NCBI RefSeq assembly: GCF_002002705.1
Contig: NZ_MUNS01000027.1
Coordinates: 1 to 64,000, forward strand
DNA length: 64,000 bases
Reading direction: 5' to 3'
Origin: Polaromonas sp. C04
GTDB taxonomy: Bacteria > Pseudomonadota > Gammaproteobacteria > Burkholderiales > Burkholderiaceae_C
Under the pieces are notes generated by a model that worked only from the letters and a program-made list of their open reading frames with translations, ran no database searches and had not been told where the DNA came from. Of this stretch, positions 8,091 through 18,649 are shown piece by piece. Made by a program: the position numbers and the translations under genes. Position 1 is the stretch's first letter. Each line of letters starts with the position of its first letter.

Positions 8091-11000
8091 GGCGCATTCT
8101 TCAGGTCTTGGTAATTGTTGATTTGCCGCCAGCTGAGCCGGCCGGCGACGATCTGGGTGCTGGTGGTACCTCCCAGCGACAAACCGATGGATCCCTGCTG
8201 GATGACCTGGCTGGTGACGGTTTTGATGCGCCGCCCGGTGCTGTCACTGGTGCTGTAGGCCGTGGCACCGCTGACCTCGGCCACGAGCGGTTCCCCCATG
8301 ATGCCCACGCTCGAACTGATGGCCGTGCCACTGCCGCTCGCGATATTCACGGTGTATTGATTTCCGCCGCCCGCAGCCGAACAGCTGCCGACCGAGGCGA
8401 TCGGGATCAAACTGCCAAAAACAATGGAATTTCCAACGACGGTGGAGCTGCTGATCTGACGTTCGCCCGAAGTTGGAAAGTCAAAATACCATCCGGCGCG
8501 CTGCGTAGTATCCGAGTCCTTGTTGGGTCGACCTAACGTGAATGACGGTACGGTGATCACACCGGTTGCAGCATTGGCGGTGCCGGCTTGCAGCCGCCCG
8601 CGCCCATCAATGGCGCCGTGCCCCGCTGTGCTGGTGTCATTCTTGGCGCTACCGTTGTCGTACACCATGTAAACCGTTTGCTGGGCCGTCGAAGTCTTGT
8701 CGGCTACCTCCAGGTATTTGCCGGTTCCGAACGTGACATAGCTGGTGATGGCGCCGCTGTCTAGAACGGGTCCATAGGCAATGCTCGGTGCCATGGTAAT
8801 GGGCTGAATATTTCCGGACGCATCCCTCGCAACAAACAGGGGAGAGGCAACCGGCACCGATCCTCGGCTAAAGGGCGACAGCTTGTTGATGGTCCAGTCG
8901 GCAACTCCGGCCATCGAGAAATCGAGTTTCCAGAGGTTTCCGTGCAGGTCGCCCATGAAAATTTGCGTGACCTCCCTGGCTGAGCCCAATGCCGCCCTGA
9001 AGTTGATCAAGCCCGTGGCTTTGGTGGCGCTCAGCGTGTTGTCGACAGGCAGGGATATCTTGTAGTAGTTCGTGCCAAGCGTCCAGGCCGTGCCGGCCGG
9101 CTTGCCCAGGTCCAGCAAAAACAGCGCAGGGTTTCCAGTTGGGCTGAACACGCCCGCGCTGTCGGCTACATAGTTATTCACGCCGCTGCCCACGACGGCA
9201 AACCACTTGTAGGTGGCTGGCGTCACGTTGGCGGCGCTGGTGCGCAGCTTCAATATTTGCGGCCGCCCCGTCACATTGCCCATATCGGGATCGTCGGCAT
9301 GGGTGAATTCCCACATCACGTTCGATGCGGTGAATGCGGCCGGGTTGGTCACGTCGAGCGCGAACACACCCTGGCCGCCGCCCCCGGTACCCGAGACCAG
9401 CACGGTTTTCCAGTCGGCCGCGGTGCCGGCAGCTCCCACCTGGGCCTCGGCCACGGCGGGCGGGCCATCCACGTAACTCTGGTGATTGTTGACGTAGGCG
9501 GGATTGGTCAATGCCGACAGCTTGGGGCCCAGCCAACTGGGAATGTAGGCGAACAGCTCATCGCCGGTCTTGGCATGGAACGCGTGGAACATGCCATCAT
9601 TCGCGCCCACGAACACGGCCGGTGTGCGACCGGCATTGGCGCTGTAGAAGCTTGCGTAAGTGCTGGAGATGATGTTGGTTGCCGGCGCGCCGGAATACAC
9701 CACGCCTGAATTGATGACGTCGCCCAGCAGCTTGTTGCGCTTGCGGAACACCGTGCTTTCTTTGGAGCGGTCGCCGCGCAGGTAGTTCAGACGGTCCTGT
9801 CCCAGACCATCGCTGGCGGACGCAGGGGCCGGCTTGTTCAGCGCGGCTTGCAGGCTGCTTTCGATAGTGCCCCAGCTGAACGACGTGGCGACCGGATATG
9901 CGGTTGCCCCCGCATTGCCCACCACGATATTGCGCGAGGTGGCTGGCGAAGTCAGTGCCGCGAGTTGGGCCGATGCGGTCCAGGTGGTGGAGTTCGAGAT
10001 GGTGACCACGTTGCTTGTGCTCACGCTCACCGGAATGGCCAGAAGGTCACCGCTCCAATCGGATGTATCGAACGTTCCCTGGTAGATCGTGTCGCCCGCC
10101 TGCGTCAGGTTCTTGGATTGGATCGCACCGCCGGCAATGCTTCGCGCTGCTGTGGAGGCGCGGCTGAAAATACTGTCAAACGCATTCAACACACCGCGCG
10201 CGTTGCTTTGCAAATAGTAGGTGCTGGCCTCGCCAGGCCGGGCCGGGTCTTGCCAGACGTTGTTGTCGGGGGTGCCATCCTGCTTTTTGAAGGGGTTGCC
10301 AAACGTGTTGTAGGGGGCTTTGCCCAGGTTGGAGGGGTCCGTTTCAAAGCCGCCGTACTTGGCTGCCATGAAGAGCTGATTGGCGTAGCGTCGGGTATTC
10401 GCGTCGTTCTGCGCGGCATATTCGTTAACGTCGAAGGTGAAGGTCTTGACGCGCAAGCCGGGCCGCTGCTTGTCGACGCCGCCCGTGCCTGTCCAATTTG
10501 TGCCGCGGATGTCGTGCGTGTGCGCCCAATAGGCGGAGCCCATGATCTGGCTGGTTTGGCTATTGCCCGGAACGCTGCCATTCCCACCGTTTGGATTTCC
10601 CGTTGTGCGCGACGTGCCTTGACCGTCGGTGTAGGTGGTGGACGAATTCTTCTCGAAACTCTGTACGATGCCCCGCCAGTAGTTGATATCGGGGATGTTG
10701 TTGGCGGTGTTCGCGGCAGGCAATCTGTTGCCGTCATGGGTGTTGATGTCACCAATCACCACGATGTTGCTTTTCAGGCAGGAGTAATCACTGGTATTGG
10801 AGCGGCCGTCTCCGTAGGGGTCGGTCCAGGTCGTCGTCACGGGGAAGCCGTCGTACATCGCTGGCTGGATATTGCTGACAGCGTCGGGGCTTGGCTGCAA
10901 GCCCTGCAGATAGCGCAGCGCTTCGTAGTGCAGTTCACCGACCGGGTCGTATATCTTGTACCGCCCGGCGACCGGGCCGGTGCGGCCGAACTGGTTGAGA

Positions 11001-12514
11001 TAGGTGATCACGCCGCTCTTGCCGTGCGTTGCATCGCCTGCGGGGTTGACGATGAAAACGCCAGTCGCCTCATCCCATTCCTTCACAGGATTGCCCGCGG
11101 TTGGCGTGTTGTCGATGCCATTGACGTCGAACGTCTTGGCGCCCACATATTTCATTGGCGCACGCAATACGCCACCGTAGCGCCCCCCAGCGTTGTAGCT
11201 TGCGGTCTGGTCCATCAGGTAACCGAACGCCGCGAGCCTTAATTGGTCGCTGTATTTTTGAATGGCACCCGAGGGTTTGTAGTTGCCACTTGGGTATTTT
11301 TTGCACAAACCATAGTCGCGCGAGTCTTGCAGTACCCCAGAACTATCCACGGCGCAGACTTGGACGCGTGAGTAGAAGAAGCCGTCGGTATTGAAGCTGC
11401 CTGCAGTGGAGGCTGGCATCCAACTGCCGCCATAAGCTTTGTAATAGCAATTCTTTGCCGTTCCGACGATCGGGTCTCCGAACGTGGCATTGCTGCACGA
11501 AATCCCGCTGGTTGCCGGCGCGACCTTCCAGCTGCTATTGGCGCCATACCAGATTTCCTGGACGCCTGAAAAGCCGCTGCAAGTGCCGTTTTCTCCAGCA
11601 CACGAGGTCGTGCCACCGGGAAGTGAGGTGTTGCTGCTGACGATGGGGCCAACGGCCGCGGTGGCCGGGGTGCCCCCTAGCGTATAGCTTCCAGCAGAGC
11701 CTGCATCGGTGCCAACCTTGGCGGTACCAAAATAGATTCGGTTGAGCCTGTTGACGACCCAGATGTCGTTAGCGCCCGCAGCAGTCGCCATGGCCGTGGG
11801 GACGGCCCCAAAATAAGCGGTGCCCGACGCCCCGCCACTTTTTAGCAACTGTTTGCCCGGGAAGTTGGTGCTGTTCCAAAAGTTGATGGGATCGCCATCC
11901 GGCAGCACCGCGCGCTGCAAGATAGTCAATGAGGGCGTGTCGATATAGCGATCCCCGCCGGTCAACGCCAGCCGCAACATGTCGATGGCGGAGTTGGAGG
12001 CCCAATTCAGAAAGTTGCCGCTAAAGGCGTTGGTGCACATCCGGCTCGTTTTCGTGGGCTGCGTCGCATCGGGCACGCTCAGCGCAATGGCCGGGCCACT
12101 GCGGTCGAAACGTTTGAAGTCTGCCGTGGTCTGGGGTGCCGTTGGTGTTTCGGTCGGCGTGTTGTTATACGTGTAGCAGCTTTCCGCATCGTAATAACCC
12201 AGGTACTCCTTGGCGTTGGTGTAGGAGCCGTCTGTCGTTGCCTGAGGGACATCGACATACTGAGCCCCTACCGTCGGGTACTCCACCGACAGCGCCAGCG
12301 CCAGCGCAGGCTTGTCGCCGGTGGTGGTGGCATACAGCGGGTCGGCAGACAGGATGACGGGGGGTATGTTGGGCGGGGAGCCCTGACTGATCGCAACGAA
12401 TGACACCGCCGCAATCACCGGAACCATCAGCCACGGTACCCAGCGCCGACGCAGCCAGCGTGGTGGGGGGCGACGACTGATGAATCGCGAAATAGCGTGT
12501 GTACTCGTGTGCAT
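8087..12514 (-). CDS. pilY1: PilY1, pilus tip adhesin/assembly protein
   Basis: 1475 residues. The ATG at 12514 is followed by a basic N-terminus and hydrophobic segment (about 20-42), a long divergent N-terminal half, and the conserved PilY1 beta-propeller C-terminal half. Marks of the latter are [15 protein letters not shown] near residue 970 and the [10 protein letters not shown] region about 100 residues later. PilY1 sits at the pilus tip with minor pilins, counters retraction and mediates surface contact and adhesion. It lies 16 bp after pilX and overlaps pilE by 4 bp. Confidence 0.93.
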   Translation of the reverse strand: MHTSTHAISRFISRRPPPRWLRRRWVPWLMVPVIAAVSFVAISQGSPPNIPPVILSADPLYATTTGDKPALALALSVEYPTVGAQYVDVPQATTDGSYTNAKEYLGYYDAESCYTYNNTPTETPTAPQTTADFKRFDRSGPAIALSVPDATQPTKTSRMCTNAFSGNFLNWASNSAIDMLRLALTGGDRYIDTPSLTILQRAVLPDGDPINFWNSTNFPGKQLLKSGGASGTAYFGAVPTAMATAAGANDIWVVNRLNRIYFGTAKVGTDAGSAGSYTLGGTPATAAVGPIVSSNTSLPGGTTSCAGENGTCSGFSGVQEIWYGANSSWKVAPATSGISCSNATFGDPIVGTAKNCYYKAYGGSWMPASTAGSFNTDGFFYSRVQVCAVDSSGVLQDSRDYGLCKKYPSGNYKPSGAIQKYSDQLRLAAFGYLMDQTASYNAGGRYGGVLRAPMKYVGAKTFDVNGIDNTPTAGNPVKEWDEATGVFIVNPAGDATHGKSGVITYLNQFGRTGPVAGRYKIYDPVGELHYEALRYLQGLQPSPDAVSNIQPAMYDGFPVTTTWTDPYGDGRSNTSDYSCLKSNIVVIGDINTHDGNRLPAANTANNIPDINYWRGIVQSFEKNSSTTYTDGQGTSRTTGNPNGGNGSVPGNSQTSQIMGSAYWAHTHDIRGTNWTGTGGVDKQRPGLRVKTFTFDVNEYAAQNDANTRRYANQLFMAAKYGGFETDPSNLGKAPYNTFGNPFKKQDGTPDNNVWQDPARPGEASTYYLQSNARGVLNAFDSIFSRASTAARSIAGGAIQSKNLTQAGDTIYQGTFDTSDWSGDLLAIPVSVSTSNVVTISNSTTWTASAQLAALTSPATSRNIVVGNAGATAYPVATSFSWGTIESSLQAALNKPAPASASDGLGQDRLNYLRGDRSKESTVFRKRNKLLGDVINSGVVYSGAPATNIISSTYASFYSANAGRTPAVFVGANDGMFHAFHAKTGDELFAYIPSWLGPKLSALTNPAYVNNHQSYVDGPPAVAEAQVGAAGTAADWKTVLVSGTGGGGQGVFALDVTNPAAFTASNVMWEFTHADDPDMGNVTGRPQILKLRTSAANVTPATYKWFAVVGSGVNNYVADSAGVFSPTGNPALFLLDLGKPAGTAWTLGTNYYKISLPVDNTLSATKATGLINFRAALGSAREVTQIFMGDLHGNLWKLDFSMAGVADWTINKLSPFSRGSVPVASPLFVARDASGNIQPITMAPSIAYGPVLDSGAITSYVTFGTGKYLEVADKTSTAQQTVYMVYDNGSAKNDTSTAGHGAIDGRGRLQAGTANAATGVITVPSFTLGRPNKDSDTTQRAGWYFDFPTSGERQISSSTVVGNSIVFGSLIPIASVGSCSAAGGGNQYTVNIASGSGTAISSSVGIMGEPLVAEVSGATAYSTSDSTGRRIKTVTSQVIQQGSIGLSLGGTTSTQIVAGRLSWRQINNYQDLKNAP

Positions 12515-12530
12515 GGCGTCGTTCCCGTCA

Positions 12531-13139
12531 CTAGTTTCGATAAAGCGTTTGCAGCACGGCCTGAATGTCGGCGCGCGGTCCAAATCCCATGGCGGTTACC
12601 CGGTATAAAAAAGTGGGGTTGGACCGGTCACCGACAAGATCGGGCACCAACTCGATGATGTAGCGGGGCGCCATGGCAGGCTGAATGCCCGGTGCGCCTG
12701 CGGCGAAGGCGCGGCCGGTGAATGTGCCGAACTGCGTCGTTGCGGCACCGGAGCCGGTGGCCGTGAAGTCTGCTGTGAGCCACGCCGGCTTGCCTGCCGT
12801 CCCCGAATTGCAAAGACCGACTGAATTGCCCGATGTGCCGCATCCGTCGATAAACGGGGTTGAATTTTTCCCGTCGAACAGGCTTTGGCGTACGGTGGGG
12901 GTGGCGGGCCGCGGCGATGGGTGGATATCGAATTCCGCATCCATCAATGCCGCTTCAGCGGCCTGCCAGGCCACCTGCAGATCACGGTCATTGCGGGCGC
13001 CACGTTCGCTCATCAAGGCAATTTGGGCACTGCCGATGCCCAGCACGGATACCACAATCAGGATCAGCATGACGATGATCAGCGAAGCGCCGCGTTGTGC
13101 GCGGTGGCGCAGCGTGGGCAAAGATGGGGTGAGTGTCAT
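12531..13139 (-). CDS. pilX: PilX minor pilin
   Basis: 202 residues from the ATG at 13139, chosen for the AGGAA Shine-Dalgarno 7 bases upstream; ATGs at 13154 and 13172 are in frame but have weaker sites. The N-terminus RG/ASLIIVMLILIVVS is the PilX_N type, which lacks the usual FTLIE signature, and an AAEAALMDAE helix follows. PilX forms part of the tip-initiation complex with PilV, PilW, PilE and PilY1. Confidence 0.88.
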   Translation of the reverse strand: MTLTPSLPTLRHRAQRGASLIIVMLILIVVSVLGIGSAQIALMSERGARNDRDLQVAWQAAEAALMDAEFDIHPSPRPATPTVRQSLFDGKNSTPFIDGCGTSGNSVGLCNSGTAGKPAWLTADFTATGSGAATTQFGTFTGRAFAAGAPGIQPAMAPRYIIELVPDLVGDRSNPTFLYRVTAMGFGPRADIQAVLQTLYRN

Positions 13140-13155
13140 CAAGTTTCCTGACATG

Positions 13156-14178
13156 TCAGAGACCCTGGTCATTGCGCAGATGCACCGTGAAAGTAATCAC
13201 CTGACGCAGGCGACCATCCACGGCCGGTGTGAAGACGGTGCCCGGGTCGCTGGCAGACGACATGGCGGAGCCGGCAAGCCCGGTCGTTGAAGACTTTGCC
13301 GTGCCGAAGGGGTAGAAGGTTTGCGCGGTCTTTTCCTGCGCCGAGTTTGGCGGGCCGCGCAGGACCATGCCAATGCGAAGACTGCGAACGCGGCGCCAGT
13401 TGGCGTTGGTTCCGACCGGGTCGCCGGCCACCGTCAACTGGTCGGCGCGCAGGTAGCGGTCGGGTACGCCATCGGCTGTGGCGGCAGGCGGGACGCCAGC
13501 GGTCACGCCATCCACGCCGTAGAGCACCTGGAAGTTCTCCACGCCTTGAACAATGGGTTGCGTTGAGAATTTCCCAGTGGCTGCCAAGGCGCTGCACATC
13601 AGCGAAGGCTCGCCCTGACTCAGCGCGACGTGGATGATGCTGACCATGCGGTCGTACTTGCCAAAAGTGACGGGATCCCGTGAATTTCCGGAACAGTCGA
13701 TCATGGATTTGTCAGATTTTCCGGAACCCGGGAAAGTCTCGCCAGCCCGATAGCGCAGTATCAGGATGTCGCTCCCGTAACCGTCTGCCCCGGCTACGCG
13801 TGAGGTGGGCGGGGAATTCAATGGGTCGGTGCCCGTGGCGAGCAATGCATTGTTGAATCCGTTGATGTTCGGATCCGGGTTGGTTGGCATGCCTGCCGTT
13901 GCTGGAGCCGGCGTAGCCGTGTATGGCAGATATGGCAGGTCCAGATAACCGGTTTGCACCGCAACGCGTTGAATCAGGTCAGCGGCGAAACGCCCGTTGT
14001 CCCTCAATTGCGAGGCGGCGTCGACGGTGCTGAACCCCTGCCGGGTGACGATCAGGGCAGCGACCGCCGCCAGCGCGATCAGGATGCTGATGGTCAATGC
14101 CACCAGCAATTCGATCATCGTCAAGCCGCGCTGGCGGAACATGGAGGAGGTCGAACGTCGGACATGGAGTGGGCTCAT
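13156..14178 (-). CDS. pilW: PilW minor pilin
   Basis: 340 residues. The prepilin site RG/LTMIELLVAL with Glu5 is followed by a hydrophobic helix and a large periplasmic domain. Its length and place between pilV and pilX match PilW. The start overlaps the pilV stop as ATGA, indicating coupled translation. Confidence 0.9.
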   Translation of the reverse strand: MSPLHVRRSTSSMFRQRGLTMIELLVALTISILIALAAVAALIVTRQGFSTVDAASQLRDNGRFAADLIQRVAVQTGYLDLPYLPYTATPAPATAGMPTNPDPNINGFNNALLATGTDPLNSPPTSRVAGADGYGSDILILRYRAGETFPGSGKSDKSMIDCSGNSRDPVTFGKYDRMVSIIHVALSQGEPSLMCSALAATGKFSTQPIVQGVENFQVLYGVDGVTAGVPPAATADGVPDRYLRADQLTVAGDPVGTNANWRRVRSLRIGMVLRGPPNSAQEKTAQTFYPFGTAKSSTTGLAGSAMSSASDPGTVFTPAVDGRLRQVITFTVHLRNDQGL

Positions 14179-14798
14179 GTGTCACTCCCACTTCCAGCCG
14201 TGACAGGAAACACGATCGACGGGGCCTTCGCCCGCTCCAGAGCGGCATTGCCTGACTGTGATCGGTCTGTGGAGCCGCGGGTCCAGCCTATCTTGACCAT
14301 AACAATGCCGCCCGCGCCAGCGCCCGCGTTGTTGCATCCCCATTGCGGCAGGCCGCTGCCATCAAAGGGTGCCGAATCGAAGCAGACGCTGACACGCGCG
14401 CCGGGGAGTTGCGCGTCAACACGGGCGAGCCATTCCGTCATTTGCGCGTTGGCAATGGCGGTCTGGTCCGCGCAAGGTGTCGTACTGGTTGCCACATTGA
14501 GGCAATACGACGGGGTGGTCGCCACTAACGGGCTGGTGGCAAAGGACCCTAAATAGGGGTTCGTTGCACCGATCCCAACTTCCTTGTTCCCCCGGATCAT
14601 CTCGGCCAGTTCGCGCGCCAGAACCGCCGCAGACGACTGAAGGCGGGCCTCCCGGTTCGCCTGCAATGCCGCAGACTGCATGCCAACCATTCCCAGCAGG
14701 CCAAATGACAGAACGATGATGGAAATCAACACTTCGATGAGCGAAAAACCAGGTTGATTTCTCCTGCGCCGAGGGCTTTGGGTACGGCTACACGGCAT
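14175..14798 (-). CDS. pilV: PilV minor pilin
   Basis: 207 residues, first gene of the pilus operon. The prepilin site PG/FSLIEVLISI and the family segment GLLGMVGMQSAALQANREA are clear. The ATG at 14798 is preceded by GAGGA at an ideal six-base spacing; an ATG at 14813 would add five residues without a good ribosome site. PilV primes pilus assembly together with PilW, PilX and PilE. Confidence 0.9.
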   Translation of the reverse strand: MPCSRTQSPRRRRNQPGFSLIEVLISIIVLSFGLLGMVGMQSAALQANREARLQSSAAVLARELAEMIRGNKEVGIGATNPYLGSFATSPLVATTPSYCLNVATSTTPCADQTAIANAQMTEWLARVDAQLPGARVSVCFDSAPFDGSGLPQWGCNNAGAGAGGIVMVKIGWTRGSTDRSQSGNAALERAKAPSIVFPVTAGSGSDT

Positions 14799-14890
14799 CT
14801 TCTTTCCTCTCATTTCTTGCAGGGCAACCAGTGGTTTTTGCCCGTGTCTGAATTTTTCAAAGCCGCGCTGATGGCTTTTATTCGCGTATG

Positions 14891-14919
14891 GTTACATATA
14901 TTTACGCAGTTTTCTTCAA
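14891..14919 (-). promoter_or_regulatory. Candidate sigma-70 promoter of the pil operon
   Basis: On the minus strand TTGAAG is separated by 17 bases from TGTAAC, each matching four of six consensus bases. It lies in an A/T-rich patch about 90 bp upstream of pilV, in the only sizeable gap before the operon. No sigma-54 GG-N10-GC pattern was found there. Confidence 0.35.
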
Positions 14920-15014
14920 TCTACCAATTGATCCGATGAACGGAGAAAATGGGACGACAAGCGGTAGCCCGCAGGCTGTTTTATGGGAAAAGAAGGGGAT
15001 TGGGCGAGGCTATG

Positions 15015-15036
15015 GCGGCGGTAAACCTACCGCCGC
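15015..15036 (-). terminator. Hairpin overlapping the nrdR stop codon
   Basis: A perfect 9-bp stem, GCGGCGGTA with TACCGCCGC around a 4-base loop, spans the nrdR stop. No U-tract follows on the minus strand, so it may stabilise the 3' end or pause polymerase rather than terminate by itself. Confidence 0.35.
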
Positions 15037-15476
15037 ACCTCATCGACGAGTGTCTTGAACTCGTCGATATCTTCAAAGCTGCGGTACACGCTGGCGAACC
15101 GTACGTACGCCACCTTGTCGAGCTTTTTGAGTTCGCGCATCACCATCTCGCCAATGCGGTGGGACGGGATCTCGCGCAGGCCCAGGCCGAGCAGCTTTTC
15201 CTCGATGCGCTCGATGGCGCTGTCGATCTGCTCGGTGCTGACCGGGCGCTTGCGCAGCGCCAGGTTCATGGAGGCGCGCAGCTTGGCGCGCTCGAATTCG
15301 ATGCGGCGCCCGTCTTTCTTGACGACGGCCGGAAAGCTCACGTCGGGCCGCTCGTAGGTGGTGAAGCGCTTTTCGCAGGCGGCGCACTGGCGCCGCCTGC
15401 GGATGAAGTCCGCGTCCTCCGAGATCCGGGTTTCAACCACCTGGGTGTCGGTGTGACCGCAGAAGGGGCACTTCAT
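15027..15476 (-). CDS. nrdR: NrdR, transcriptional repressor of ribonucleotide reductase genes
   Basis: 149 residues, the family length. An N-terminal zinc ribbon (Cys3, Cys6, Cys31, Cys34) is followed by an ATP-cone domain (about 46-136) starting [11 protein letters not shown]. NrdR binds NrdR boxes upstream of nrd operons when bound to dATP/ATP. It lies downstream of glyA in the same direction, a common arrangement in proteobacteria. Confidence 0.97.
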   Translation of the reverse strand: MKCPFCGHTDTQVVETRISEDADFIRRRRQCAACEKRFTTYERPDVSFPAVVKKDGRRIEFERAKLRASMNLALRKRPVSTEQIDSAIERIEEKLLGLGLREIPSHRIGEMVMRELKKLDKVAYVRFASVYRSFEDIDEFKTLVDEVRR

Positions 15477-15543
15477 GGGGAGGGGTCATGAATCCCGGCG
15501 CAAGGCCGGGATGATGATTGTGCCGGAATGCGATGTGACGGGG

Positions 15544-16788
15544 TCAACCGTACACCGGAAAGCGGCGGGTCAGCACGTTCACCTTGGCGCGCACGGCCTC
15601 TATGTTGGCGGCGTCGCGCGGGTTGTCCAGCACGTCGGCAATCAGGTGCGCGGTGGCGCGGGCCTCTTCGTCCTTGAAGCCGCGCGTGGTCATGGCCGGG
15701 GTGCCGATACGCACGCCGCTGGTCACCATCGGCTTTTCTGGATCGTTCGGGATGGCGTTCTTGTTGATGGTCATGTGGGCGCTGCCCAGCACGGCCTCGG
15801 CTTCCTTGCCGGTGATGCCCTTGGCGCGCAAGTCGACCAGCATCAGGTGGCTTTCGGTGCGGCCACTGACGATGCGCAGGCCGCGCTGCACCAGCGTTTC
15901 GGCGACGATGCGGGCATTTGTCAGAACTTGCTGCTGATAAGTCTTGAATTCCGGCATCAAGGCTTCCTTGAACGCCACCGCCTTGGCCGCGATCACGTGC
16001 ATCAGCGGGCCGCCCTGCAGGCCCGGGAAGACGGCGCTGTTGATGGCCTTCTCGTGCTGGGCCTTCATCAAAATGACGCCGCCGCGCGGGCCGCGCAGGC
16101 TCTTGTGCGTGGTGGAGGTCACCACGTCGGCGTGGGGCACCGGGTTCGGGTAGATGCCGGCCGCAATCAGGCCGGCGTAGTGCGCCATGTCGACCATGAA
16201 GATTGCACCCACGTCTTTCGCCACCTTGGCGAATCTAGCAAAATCGATAGCAAGAGAATAAGCACTGGCGCCGGCTATGATCAGTTTTGGCTTGGATTCG
16301 TGGGCCTTGCGCTCCATCGCGTCGTAGTCGATTTCTTCCTTGTCGTTCAGGCCGTAACTCACCACGTTGAACCACTTGCCGCTCATGTTGAGCGCCATGC
16401 CGTGCGTCAGGTGGCCGCCTTCAGCCAGGCTCATGCCCATGATGGTGTCGCCGGGCTTCAAGAAGGCCAGAAACACGGCTTCGTTGGCCTGCGCGCCCGA
16501 ATGCGCCTGCACGTTGGCCGCCTCGGCGCCGAAGATCTGCTTGATGCGGTCGATGGCCAGCTGCTCGGCCACATCCACGTATTCGCAGCCGCCGTAATAG
16601 CGCTTGCCCGGATAGCCTTCGGCGTATTTATTGGTGAGCTGCGTGCCCTGTGCGGCCATGACGGCGGGCGAGGCGTAGTTCTCGGAGGCGATCAGCTCGA
16701 TGTGCTGTTCCTGGCGCGCGTTCTCGGCCAGGATGGCGGCCCACAACTCGGGGTCGGTTTGTTCAACGAGGATATTGCGGTGGTACAT
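15544..16788 (-). CDS. glyA: Serine hydroxymethyltransferase
   Basis: 414 residues. It interconverts serine and glycine with tetrahydrofolate, the main one-carbon source. Visible are [11 protein letters not shown] near residue 31, the folate/PLP region [15 protein letters not shown], and the PLP-lysine motif [14 protein letters not shown] at about residue 230. The length is normal for the bacterial enzyme (417). It is followed by nrdR. The region before it (16789-17039) is non-coding. Confidence 0.97.
   Translation of the reverse strand: MYHRNILVEQTDPELWAAILAENARQEQHIELIASENYASPAVMAAQGTQLTNKYAEGYPGKRYYGGCEYVDVAEQLAIDRIKQIFGAEAANVQAHSGAQANEAVFLAFLKPGDTIMGMSLAEGGHLTHGMALNMSGKWFNVVSYGLNDKEEIDYDAMERKAHESKPKLIIAGASAYSLAIDFARFAKVAKDVGAIFMVDMAHYAGLIAAGIYPNPVPHADVVTSTTHKSLRGPRGGVILMKAQHEKAINSAVFPGLQGGPLMHVIAAKAVAFKEALMPEFKTYQQQVLTNARIVAETLVQRGLRIVSGRTESHLMLVDLRAKGITGKEAEAVLGSAHMTINKNAIPNDPEKPMVTSGVRIGTPAMTTRGFKDEEARATAHLIADVLDNPRDAANIEAVRAKVNVLTRRFPVYG
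16234..16291 (+). repeat. Dispersed ~60-bp element-like stretch inside glyA
   Basis: It reads CTAGCAAAATCGATAGC, then a GC-rich centre and GGCTATGATCAGTTTTGG, the same order of parts as other copies. The encoded GlyA segment ([10 protein letters not shown]) is conserved and collinear with homologues, so this would be replacement rather than insertion, or chance. Confidence 0.35.
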
Positions 16789-17039
16789 GGCAGTCCTTAA
16801 AGACGAGGTTCCCTGTCATTGCGTGAATGAAACAAGGGCTGCCCAGGCGAACGGCTGAACGCCGTTGTCAAAAGACGCGGGCGGTACGCTTCCTGGTGGT
16901 GTCCCACGTCAGCCAGCGACCCCGTTTGGGGGGGGCTGTGCCTATCGCCAGTCGCGTACCGCGTGAGTGTAGCCGACTGGGGCTGAAACCGTACACCCCA
17001 AAAGCACAAAGCAGGTGGGATGGGCCTTGAAGCCCGGCG
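16789..17039. other. Non-coding gap upstream of glyA
   Basis: No gene is supported here. A small perfect hairpin (AACGGC-TGAAC-GCCGTT, 16850-16866) and a G8 run near 16928 are visible. The glyA promoter is expected on the minus strand, but I could not identify convincing -35/-10 boxes. Confidence 0.5.
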
Positions 17040-17843
17040 TCAGTACGCCGCCGCTGTCGCGACCTTCATTTCGTCGCGGCTGGCCGCCAGCTTGGGCGCT
17101 GGCACCGGGGGCGATTCCGCTGGAACGGAGCGACCCGTCGCCACTTTGTACAGCCTGGCCCGTTCGGCCATGACCTTGCCGGCGTAGCCGCCATCGTCCT
17201 GGATGTTGGCGGCGCCGACGTAATATTTCAGCCCGGCTTGCACCGAGCCTGCGCGCGCAATGCAATCCTGCAGGACCTTCACGCCGACGCGCAGATTGGT
17301 CACCGGGTCGAAGGCAGCCAGCATGCCGCCAAAGCCCTCGTATTTGTCGGAGTGCACCTTGGTCATGACCTGCATCAGCCCTTGCGCGCCGACCGCACTC
17401 TGGGCAAACGGGTTGAAGCCCGACTCAATCGCCATCACGGCGAGAATCAGCGTCGGGTCGAGCTTGGTGCGGGCGCCGATTTGATACGCCTCGGCCACCA
17501 GCGCGCTCACGGGTTCGGGCGCGACATGGTATTTTTTGCTCAGCCAGTAGGCCACAGCCGCCTGCTGTTTGGGCAGGTCTTTCGGGTCGGTCGCGGTGGC
17601 GCGATCCACCGCATCGGGTTCGACCTCGATGTCGGCCGAGACGATCTGGCGTGATTGCAGCCAGCCGGTGAGCTTCTCTTCGCCGACCTGGCGCAGGTCG
17701 GGGCGTGCCGCCAGGGTGATCACGAAGAACACCAGGGCCACGCCCAGGAGGGCCAGGCCGTTGTGGGTAATTTCAAAAAAACCGTCAGCCACATCGGATG
17801 CGAAGACTCGCAGACTTTTGGCTGACTGTGTTAGCGCTGTCAT
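17040..17843 (-). CDS. Membrane-anchored lytic transglycosylase (SLT domain)
   Basis: 267 residues. One transmembrane segment (about 28-45) is followed by a periplasmic region and a soluble lytic transglycosylase domain from about 115 to 235. The catalytic glutamate is Glu140 in AVMAIESGFNP, followed by the family GAQGLMQV. It would cleave peptidoglycan to anhydromuropeptides. The proline-rich C-terminus is probably disordered. It is transcribed alone, between non-coding gaps. Confidence 0.88.
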   Translation of the reverse strand: MTALTQSAKSLRVFASDVADGFFEITHNGLALLGVALVFFVITLAARPDLRQVGEEKLTGWLQSRQIVSADIEVEPDAVDRATATDPKDLPKQQAAVAYWLSKKYHVAPEPVSALVAEAYQIGARTKLDPTLILAVMAIESGFNPFAQSAVGAQGLMQVMTKVHSDKYEGFGGMLAAFDPVTNLRVGVKVLQDCIARAGSVQAGLKYYVGAANIQDDGGYAGKVMAERARLYKVATGRSVPAESPPVPAPKLAASRDEMKVATAAAY

Positions 17844-18412
17844 AGCTCTTCCTTTCTACGCGGGGGCTGCGGCGCCATGCTGGAGTGCAGCACGACAAGC
17901 AGGGCTCCTCGTTTGGATTGGTACGCCATCGGATTCACGCCACGGCATCAAGACCATGGCTGTGAATCGACTTAGCCGGGGGTCGGCAGCGATTACGGGT
18001 TATCCCTAGATATTCCCAAGAATTGCGAATTCTAGGTTGACCTCAAATACTTGGTCAAGCATAAAAACTAGGTGTATTGCTCAAATTTAGATCTATAGAG
18101 TATGTATGCAAACACAGTTTTGATGCGAAATGGGGTCGAATTAAGCCCTCTGTGTTACCTGGCAGACGTGCCTCGCGCTCACTCATTGGTTCTTTGTGCG
18201 CTCCTCAAACGATAGCTACCCACCGGCTTTTCAAGCCCGCTGCCGGACGCGCAGATCGAATGCCCTGTGATCCAGCCGAGTCGGGCAAGGGGGCGCTCAG
18301 GCCGCAACCGGCCGGGTGCTGACGGCGGCCTATCATGGCGGGCCGCAAATTTTTGAAAATCTTCCAATCGCACGCCCCCCGGTCATTGAAAATCCGATTT
18401 GCAATTTCGCCG
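17844..18412. other. Long non-coding stretch, A/T-rich in part
   Basis: No coding frame resembles a protein family. The part from about 18000 to 18150 is notably A/T-rich against the GC-rich genome, suggesting promoters or foreign DNA. It contains the dyad at 18037-18058, and the promoter of the minus-strand transglycosylase should lie at its left end. Confidence 0.6.
18037..18065 (+). promoter_or_regulatory. Candidate promoter overlapping a TTGACC/GGTCAA dyad
   Basis: TTGACC and CATAAA are exactly 17 bases apart. TTGACC is also the left arm of a perfect inverted repeat with GGTCAA at 18053-18058. Such a dyad in the spacer would suit a repressor operator. No gene starts nearby, so its target is unknown. 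Confidence 0.3.
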
Positions 18413-18649
18413 GGCGGTGACTAAGGTAACAAGGCCTGAGCAATTGGGCGACCGCCGGTAGGAGCCAGTCCCCGCTGAAAGGTGTGGCTGACGAAGCAGC
18501 CCCGGCTTATCATGGAAGCAATCCATTGCTTCCTACGCAGTGCGGGACTTCAATCTCCCACCTGCGAACCCAGACGGCACTGGCCTTTTGGCTGCCGTCA
18601 GGCCCGGTTGGAGATGCTGCAGGCAGATCCTCCGGGCTTTCTTGTTTTT
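18413..18649 (+). ncRNA. Candidate structured RNA with intrinsic terminator, family unknown
   Basis: Five successive hairpins are visible: GGCGGT/ACCGCC (18413-18456); GGCTG/CAGCC with a 6-base loop (18486-18501); a perfect 8-bp stem with TCCA loop (18514-18533); GACGGCA/TGCCGTC (18573-18599); and GCCCGG/CCGGGC (18602-18637) followed by a U-rich tail. No protein-like frame crosses it. It lacks the hallmarks of RNase P, tmRNA, SRP RNA and the FMN or cobalamin riboswitches as far as I can judge. The 5' end and promoter are not identified. It could be an sRNA or a leader of the downstream gene. Confidence 0.4.
18602..18649 (+). terminator. Intrinsic terminator upstream of the DUF748 gene
   Basis: The stem GCCCGG/CCGGGC, with inner GGA/TCC and TGC/GCA pairings, is followed directly by TTTCTTGTTTTT. 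It ends about 30 bp before the next gene, so it most likely ends the candidate RNA upstream. Confidence 0.6.

Noticed and set aside
14814-15010. Search for a sigma-54 promoter upstream of the pil operon
   Set aside because: No GG-N10-GC arrangement was found on the minus strand; only a weak sigma-70-like pair.
18486-18512. GAAGCAGCC and CCCCGGCTTATC, reminiscent of SRP RNA and the 3' end of RNase P RNA
   Set aside because: The remaining conserved parts of those RNAs, such as the RNase P 5' GGAAAGTCCGGGC, are absent upstream.
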